Assembly: GCA_002499185.1 (NCBI GenBank)
Contig: DAKN01000043.1
Span: 1 to 9,380 of the forward strand
Origin: Candidatus Pacearchaeota archaeon UBA284
GTDB taxonomy: Archaea; Nanobdellota; Nanobdellia; Pacearchaeales; UBA284
Length of the DNA: 9,380 bases
Reading direction: 5' to 3'
In this document: positions 5,527 to 9,380 of the stretch, in pieces
Layout: each line of letters opens with the position of its first letter
Numbering within the stretch: the stretch's first letter is position 1
The notes under the pieces: model-generated
Database searches by the model: none
What the model saw: the letters and a program-made list of their open reading frames with translations, nothing else
Told to the model about the DNA's origin: nothing
Program-made: the position numbers and the translations under genes

Positions 5527-5630
5527 TTGATTAAATTTTCCTTAAATTTAATGTCTAAAATGCTTATGCGTTTGGACTCCAGAAAATCTAATAAAGATTT
5601 TCTTGATATTGAAAATTCTTGAATTTTCAT
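5523..5630 (-). CDS. Putative 35-residue peptide between rpoL and eL41
   Basis: ATG at 5628-5630 begins 9 nt after the rpoL stop, with an AAGG (5638-5641) seven nucleotides before it. The TGA overlaps the eL41 start codon as ATGA. The peptide begins MKIQEFSISRKSLLDFLESK and continues RISILDIKFKENLIK: a short mixed-charge helix-like stretch followed by an Ile-rich strand-like end. I do not recognise it. Its arrangement, tightly fitted between two real genes with a coupled stop/start, is the main support. It may be a true small protein or a coupling ORF that delivers ribosomes to eL41. Two hairpin-forming repeats lie inside it, so a non-coding regulatory role for the stretch is an alternative. 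Confidence 0.5.
   Translation of the reverse strand: MKIQEFSISRKSLLDFLESKRISILDIKFKENLIK
5581..5629. repeat. Two adjacent inverted repeats downstream of rpoL
   Basis: The first is AGAAAATC-N7-GATTTTCT (5581-5603), with arms identical to the repeat at 5133-5151. The second is TGAAAATTC-TT-GAATTTTCA (5610-5629), a 9-bp perfect palindrome overlapping the start codon of the 35-codon ORF. On the transcribed strand both could fold just after rpoL, one burying the ORF start. No long T-tract follows, so they do not look like a terminator. Confidence 0.45.
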
Positions 5631-5639
5631 TTTTTTACC

Positions 5640-5903
5640 TTACTTAATTTTCTTAAATTGAGAAATTAGCTCATCATTTATTTTTTGTATCTTTTCTATT
5701 GTTGAAATTAAAACTTTCTTTGCATCCTTTCCTTTTGTTTGTAAAACAAGAATAGGATTTTTAGATGGATGGTCTCTTTTCCAGGCCGCTAAAATTACAC
5801 TGTCATCTCCCCATAGCATATCTCTAAGTAATTCAGCTATAGTTAGATTATCCAATTCTACTTCGATTTTTTCCTTTTCTACTTTCAGAATTTCAATTTT
5901 CAT
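5640..5903 (-). CDS. rpoL: DNA-directed RNA polymerase subunit L (Rpo11)
   Basis: An 87-residue protein matching archaeal Rpo11/RpoL, the homologue of eukaryotic RPB11/AC19 and of one bacterial alpha-subunit N-terminal domain. With Rpo3 it forms the platform that starts polymerase assembly. Visible family features are the opening strand MKIEILKVEKEKIEVELDN, the alpha-motif helix TIAELLRDMLW (21-31; usually TLxNxLRxxL), AAWKRDHPSKNPILVLQTKG (39-58; the HP pair is typical) and a long C-terminal helix from about 61 to 87. The length is normal. The usual Asn in the helix motif is Glu here, a mild variation. A TATA-like box at 5925-5932 sits about 25 bp before the ATG, implying a leaderless mRNA. 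It is the first gene of a probable rpoL - 35-codon ORF - eL41 transcript. Confidence 0.93.
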   Translation of the reverse strand: MKIEILKVEKEKIEVELDNLTIAELLRDMLWGDDSVILAAWKRDHPSKNPILVLQTKGKDAKKVLISTIEKIQKINDELISQFKKIK

Positions 5904-5924
5904 ATGTTTAAATAAAATGGGCGG

Positions 5925-5932
5925 TTTTTAAA
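5925..5932 (-). promoter_or_regulatory. TATA-like box of rpoL
   Basis: On the minus strand this reads TTTAAAAA, centred about 25 bp upstream of the rpoL ATG at 5903. It falls in the 45 bp gap after the lipoprotein-like gene, so rpoL can be transcribed independently of that gene. Confidence 0.5.
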
Positions 5933-5948
5933 TGTTTTCTTGTTAGTT

Positions 5949-6374
5949 TTAGTTAATTTTATACTCTTCTACATCCACTTCTTTTGATTTAAAATTTAAA
6001 TCTACAATGAATAAATAAAGTATAGATGCATCTTTTGGAGATTGAAAATTATGTTCTTTTTTATAAGCACTTACTATAACTCTTCCCCCTTTTTCATTAA
6101 GATATAATTTATTTTTAATATCTGCAATATCTTTAATATCTCCACTGTAAAACCCATAAAAATAGGTTGTTCCATCCGTTGCTTTTACTGTGGGATAACC
6201 CCCTCCCCCCAACATATTGGTGCCCCGTTTTTGTATGCTTTCTTGAAGTGTTGCTTCTAATGCATTTTCCAATCCTGGTGGAAATGATGTTTTTTTAGAA
6301 TTGCATGCTAAGCACCCTAATGCCATCGTTGTTGCTAAAAATAAATTAAGCTTTTTATTTAATTTCATTTTCAT
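5949..6374 (-). CDS. Putative exported lipoprotein, function unknown
   Basis: A 141-residue protein with a clear export signal: a basic start (MKMKLNKKLN), a hydrophobic core (LFLATTMALG, about 11-20) and two Cys candidates for lipid attachment, ALGC (Cys21) and CLAC (Cys24). The mature part has no further membrane segment. It contains a Gly-rich turn (MLGGGGYPTVKATDGTTYFYGFY, about 54-76) and alternating strand-like segments up to DVEEYKIN, and looks like a small compact extracytoplasmic domain. I do not recognise the family. The start ATG overlaps the TGA of the upstream zinc-ribbon gene as ATGA, which supports that start over a second ATG two codons later and implies translational coupling. 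An unusually long C-tract (G on the coding strand) lies inside the gene at 6199-6210. Confidence 0.75.
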   Translation of the reverse strand: MKMKLNKKLNLFLATTMALGCLACNSKKTSFPPGLENALEATLQESIQKRGTNMLGGGGYPTVKATDGTTYFYGFYSGDIKDIADIKNKLYLNEKGGRVIVSAYKKEHNFQSPKDASILYLFIVDLNFKSKEVDVEEYKIN

Positions 6375-6865
6375 TTATTTTTGTTATTTTCTGCTTCTTC
6401 CCTATATTTCATTTCTTCTTCCTGTTTCTTTATATCTTCCATTTGTTTTTCCAAATAATCTAAAAATTCTTTTTCGTCTAGAACCTCATTTTGTTTTTTT
6501 TTCAAAATTTCTTCCTCTTTTTTTCTTGCTTCTTCAAGTTCGTTTTTTTCTTTCTCTTTCTTTTCTTTTAATTTCCGCGCTCTTTCACGCATTTCTTCCA
6601 TCGTAACTTCTTTCTGTCTTCTTTCTTCTTCCTCTTTTGCCTTAGGGGAAATTCCAGAAACTCTTCTCATGCTATCTTTTGTTGAATGTTTAATACTATT
6701 ATAAACTTGCTCTGGTTTTGGTCTTGTTAATACTAGTGCTCCACTTAATTTAGAGCATTTATCACACATTTGCAAGCTTCTTCCATAAAGAATTGCATTA
6801 AATAATGGTGCTTCTTCAAAGCATTCTTCACATATTCCTATTAAAAGTGCTGTTTGTTCGTCCAT
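6371..6865 (-). CDS. Zinc-ribbon protein with a long charged coiled coil
   Basis: A 164-residue protein. Cys12/Cys15 (CEEC) and Cys34/Cys37 (CDKC) form a four-Cys zinc ribbon, with a family-like sequence between them (FEEAPLFNAILYGRSLQM). A linker with ALVLTRPKPEQV (about 43-54) and RRVSGISP (67-74) follows. Residues about 76-158 are almost wholly Glu, Lys and Arg with spaced Leu/Met, a long helix or coiled coil. The ribbon resembles the N-terminal domain of archaeal MBF1, but the helix-turn-helix that MBF1 should carry is absent and replaced by the charged helix. A role near the transcription or translation machinery is therefore only a suggestion. The low-complexity tail could hide or mimic relationships. 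The gene overlaps the lipoprotein-like gene by four bases and is divergent from the GT2 gene. Confidence 0.78.
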   Translation of the reverse strand: MDEQTALLIGICEECFEEAPLFNAILYGRSLQMCDKCSKLSGALVLTRPKPEQVYNSIKHSTKDSMRRVSGISPKAKEEEERRQKEVTMEEMRERARKLKEKKEKEKNELEEARKKEEEILKKKQNEVLDEKEFLDYLEKQMEDIKKQEEEMKYREEAENNKNK

Positions 6866-6902
6866 TTTTTCTCTTTTTTCAATATCTCAATACTAAAAAT
6901 AA

Positions 6903-6929
6903 GCAAGTTTATTAATATTTAATACTTGC
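6903..6929. promoter_or_regulatory. Imperfect 27-bp palindrome in the divergent promoter region
   Basis: Arms GCAAGT (6903-6908) and ACTTGC (6924-6929) flank an AT-only centre of 15 bp. The repeat sits between the zinc-ribbon gene (-) and the glycosyltransferase gene (+), and its centre holds the TATA-like TTTATTAA at 6908-6915 used for the plus-strand gene. A protein binding both arms could control both directions; this is inference. Confidence 0.4.
6908..6915 (+). promoter_or_regulatory. TATA-like box of the GT2-GtrA gene
   Basis: TTTATTAA centred about 25 bp before the ATG at 6937, the same leaderless spacing as at rpoL and the gene at 400-741. No Shine-Dalgarno precedes the ATG. Confidence 0.45.
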
Positions 6930-6936
6930 GGTTTTG

Positions 6937-8007
6937 ATGAAAAATAAAAGGATAGCTATTTTAATTCCCATTTATAACGAATCCAAAAATATTGAAAATC
7001 TGGTAAAAAAAATATCAGATATATCTAAAAATTATGAAATTATTTTTATAGATGATGATTCAAAAGATGGAACAAAGAAAATTTTGGAAAATTTATCTAA
7101 AAAACATAATGTTTCTTATTTTATCAGAAAAAATAAGCGCGGATATGGTTCTGCTTTAAGATTCGGTTTTGAAAAAACAAGGAATTTTGACGTTGTTGTG
7201 ACAATGGATGCTGATTTTAGCCATAATCCCAAGGATATTCCAAAATTAATAAAGGAAATAGAAAAGGGAAAAGATGTTGTTATTGGTTCAAGATATATCG
7301 GGGGTGGAAAAATAAAGAATTGGCCTTTACTAAGAAGAATTACCAGCAAATTAACTAATTCTTTTGTAAGATTTTTTCTTGATACTAATATTAAGGATAA
7401 TAGCGCGGGATATCGTGCTTATAAAAATAAATTTATTAAAAAAATATTGGGCGATATAAAATCAGAAGGCTACTCAATTGGGGAAGAAATATTATTTTTA
7501 GCAAAAAAAAATCAAGCTAAAATATCTGAAATTCCCGTTACGTTTTTGGACAGAACACAGGGTAAATCAAAGGCCAAAATGATAAAAGAAGCTTTTGGAT
7601 TATTAAAAATGATTTTAAGATTAAGAAAAAGAGACATAAGACTTTTTCTTAAATATTGTATTGTTGGTTTAATAGGGATTGCAATCAACGAGGGATCTCT
7701 ATATTTTTTAACCGAAAATATTGGATTGCATTATTTATTGTCTGGGGCAATTGCTATTGAATTATCTATTCTTTCTAATTTCATATTAAATGATCTTTGG
7801 ACATTCAAGAATAACCGGCATGGGCATTATATGAAAAGACTGTTAAAATTCAATTTTGCAAGAATGCTAACTGCTGTTGTCAATTTCATCTTTTTGTTTG
7901 GATTAACATATATTGGGATAAACTATTTAATCTCTAATTTAGTTGGAATTGTGGTTGCAACACTTTTAGGTTTTAGGCTAAGCATAAAATGGGTTTGGAA
8001 AAAATAA
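6937..8007 (+). CDS. GT2 polyprenyl-phosphate glycosyltransferase fused to a GtrA membrane domain
   Basis: A 356-residue two-domain protein. Residues about 1-225 are a GT-A fold glycosyltransferase of the dolichol-phosphate mannose synthase type: PIYNE (11-15), IDDDSKDGT (38-46), the metal-binding DAD (91-93, in MDADFSHNP), GSRYIGGG (117-124) and TQGKSKAKM (207-215). It should transfer a sugar from a nucleotide donor to polyprenyl phosphate on the cytoplasmic side. Residues about 235-356 are a GtrA-type domain with four hydrophobic segments (about 238-258, 264-285, 309-328, 330-350) and the usual NFILNDLWTFKN pattern (281-292). GtrA proteins are thought to help lipid-linked sugars cross the membrane. 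A TTG lies one codon upstream, but I use ATG 6937 because it sits about 25 bp from a TATA-like box. The end overlaps the next gene by 19 bp, so the two are probably cotranscribed. The sugar is unknown. Confidence 0.95.
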   Translation: MKNKRIAILIPIYNESKNIENLVKKISDISKNYEIIFIDDDSKDGTKKILENLSKKHNVSYFIRKNKRGYGSALRFGFEKTRNFDVVVTMDADFSHNPKDIPKLIKEIEKGKDVVIGSRYIGGGKIKNWPLLRRITSKLTNSFVRFFLDTNIKDNSAGYRAYKNKFIKKILGDIKSEGYSIGEEILFLAKKNQAKISEIPVTFLDRTQGKSKAKMIKEAFGLLKMILRLRKRDIRLFLKYCIVGLIGIAINEGSLYFLTENIGLHYLLSGAIAIELSILSNFILNDLWTFKNNRHGHYMKRLLKFNFARMLTAVVNFIFLFGLTYIGINYLISNLVGIVVATLLGFRLSIKWVWKK

Positions 8008-9380
8008 AACAAAAAATAGGAATAATTTCAATATTAATTGCATTTTTGCTGTTATTTATCTTATTAATTTTTCAGAATCCGGCATTATTATGGGATGAAA
8101 ATGTTTATTTAGGAAACGCAAGAAGTCACATAACAACAAGCAATTTTACAGAAGATTTCAGATTTCCATTAATTGAATATATAATTGCCGGGGCATGGTT
8201 TATTACAGGAGAAAGCGTATTTGTTGCAAGGTTATTGATTGTCTTTTTTTCTCTTGCTTGCTTGCTCTTTTTTTATTTAATTTCTAATCTCTTATTTAAA
8301 AAAGAAGAATTTTCTTTAATATTTACGATTCTATTTGGATTTTCTAATTTATTTTTATTTTGGGGTTTTAGAGCATATGCGGATATGCCATCTCTTACCT
8401 TAATTTTGGGGAGCATTTATTTTGCTATTAAATCTCAAAATTCTAAAAAAGAATTATTTTTTCTAATCTTAGCAGGTATTTTTTCATCTCTTGCTTTTTT
8501 AGCAAGATTTTCCTCAATATTGGTTTTTTGCTCAATAGCAGCATATTTTATTCTAAATAAAAAATATAAAGATCTTGGAATATTTTGCATTTTCTCTTTT
8601 TTAGCAATAACTCCCTGGCTTATTTACAACTACGCCACATATAACCATTTTTTATGGGATGTGTTTGAATATCAAAAAGCCGTGTCTCTATGGACTATAA
8701 ATGAGCCGATATCAAAAGAGATTAATAATTTATTGAAGGGAGCAAATTTTATTCTTATTTTATTCATTCCAGGATTAATCTACTTTTTTAAGAATATTTT
8801 TAGTAATTTTAAAAAAGAAAAAGATAAAAAATTTATTTTGATTGCAGTTTATTTATTTATTTCTTTAATTTATTATACTTTTTTTGTTAAATTAAAAGAT
8901 GAAAGATATATTTTAATGATTTTACCCATAATTTTTTGGATTTCTTGTTATGCAATTCTTGAAATTAAAAGAAGAATAAATATTAAAAATAATCATTTAA
9001 AGAAACTTTTTTCATTCGTTATTATATTAATTTTAGCATTGTGCTTATTAACAAATATCGTCCTTTCTTATTCTGTGCTTTTTAAAATTTGCTCTAATCA
9101 AAATGCTGTCTTAGATTCTATAGATTATATCAAAGAAAACAACTTCTTGAATGAAAACGATACGATTTTATCCAATTATTGGCCATATTATGCTTATCCC
9201 TTTAATGTTAAAGCCTATTCTTTTTGGAATAACCTTGAAGATATGATTACGGATTATAATCCCAAATTAATAATTGTCAAAGAAAATGATGGAACACCCT
9301 ATAATCTCAGTGAAATAAATTCAAATTCGAAGATTATCTTAAATAAAGAATTTTTAGATAATTGCGGAAATAAAATTTTA
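7989..9380 (+). CDS. GT39-like (PMT/ArnT-type) integral membrane glycosyltransferase, 3'-truncated
   Basis: The frame is open from ATG 7989 to the window end with no stop, so at least 464 residues are encoded and the C-terminus is missing. The first membrane segment (about 9-29) is followed by WDENVYLGNAR (35-45), whose Asp36-Glu37 pair sits where PMT/ArnT-type enzymes carry their catalytic acidic residues in the first outer loop. Many hydrophobic segments follow (about 76-103, 109-127, 134-147, 156-189, 195-214, 253-268, 282-300, 307-325, 340-362). KDERYILMILPI (303-314) resembles the ERY-x-P pattern near the end of the membrane domain in this family. From about 365 a soluble, presumably extracytoplasmic domain begins. 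Such enzymes use polyprenyl-phosphate sugars as donors, the likely product of the overlapping upstream GT2. The acceptor could be a protein, lipid or glycan. Confidence 0.88.
   Translation, partial: MGLEKIKQKIGIISILIAFLLLFILLIFQNPALLWDENVYLGNARSHITTSNFTEDFRFPLIEYIIAGAWFITGESVFVARLLIVFFSLACLLFFYLISNLLFKKEEFSLIFTILFGFSNLFLFWGFRAYADMPSLTLILGSIYFAIKSQNSKKELFFLILAGIFSSLAFLARFSSILVFCSIAAYFILNKKYKDLGIFCIFSFLAITPWLIYNYATYNHFLWDVFEYQKAVSLWTINEPISKEINNLLKGANFILILFIPGLIYFFKNIFSNFKKEKDKKFILIAVYLFISLIYYTFFVKLKDERYILMILPIIFWISCYAILEIKRRINIKNNHLKKLFSFVIILILALCLLTNIVLSYSVLFKICSNQNAVLDSIDYIKENNFLNENDTILSNYWPYYAYPFNVKAYSFWNNLEDMITDYNPKLIIVKENDGTPYNLSEINSNSKIILNKEFLDNCGNKIL

Noticed and set aside
5581..5629. 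Intrinsic terminator of rpoL
   Set aside because: The two hairpins are not followed by a long T-tract on the minus strand, and the downstream ORF and eL41 are too closely packed to look separately terminated.

Overview
The window looks like an AT-rich archaeal chromosome segment, most plausibly from a DPANN lineage of the Pacearchaeota/Woesearchaeota kind. The archaeal assignment rests on an archaeal-type tRNA methylthiotransferase with a TRAM tail, RNA polymerase subunit L (Rpo11), the tiny ribosomal protein eL41, a TrmB-family regulator and an archaeal promoter style. At least four starts have an AT-rich TATA-like box centred about 25-26 bp upstream of the start codon, which implies leaderless mRNAs. 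The DPANN placement is inferred from gene style and base composition only.

Layout. Positions 1-375 (+) hold the 3' end of the methylthiotransferase gene. Positions 400-741 (-) and 886-1185 (+) are two small orphan genes, transcribed divergently from an approximately 144 bp promoter region. Positions 1282-2094 (-) encode a TrmB-type regulator. Positions 2184-5036 (-) encode a 950-residue isoleucyl-tRNA synthetase in which both class I signature motifs are non-standard (GVHH and EMHKS). Positions 5175-5903 (-) form a compact cluster of small genes: rpoL, an overlapping 35-codon ORF, eL41 and a 54-residue very acidic protein. It ends in a hairpin with a cUUCGg loop followed by a T-tract. Positions 5949-6865 (-) hold a zinc-ribbon/coiled-coil protein gene overlapping a putative lipoprotein gene by ATGA. 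Positions 6937-9380 (+) hold a GT2-GtrA membrane glycosyltransferase overlapping a GT39-like multi-membrane glycosyltransferase that runs off the window.

How the genes fit together. The left and middle parts are mostly translation and transcription housekeeping: tRNA modification, IleRS, RNA polymerase, eL41 and possibly the acidic protein. The right end is an envelope module. A cytoplasmic-face GT2 of the polyprenyl-phosphate sugar synthase type would make a lipid-linked sugar, the GtrA domain could help move it across the membrane, and the GT39-like enzyme would use it on the outer face. No rRNA, tRNA, CRISPR array, transposase or attachment site was seen. No gene-free stretch exceeds about 150 bp.

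The points most worth a second look are the IleRS signature-motif swap, the eL41 microgene with an ATGA-coupled 35-codon ORF before it, the acidic microprotein with the only near-perfect Shine-Dalgarno in the window, and the palindrome abutting the ileS promoter.
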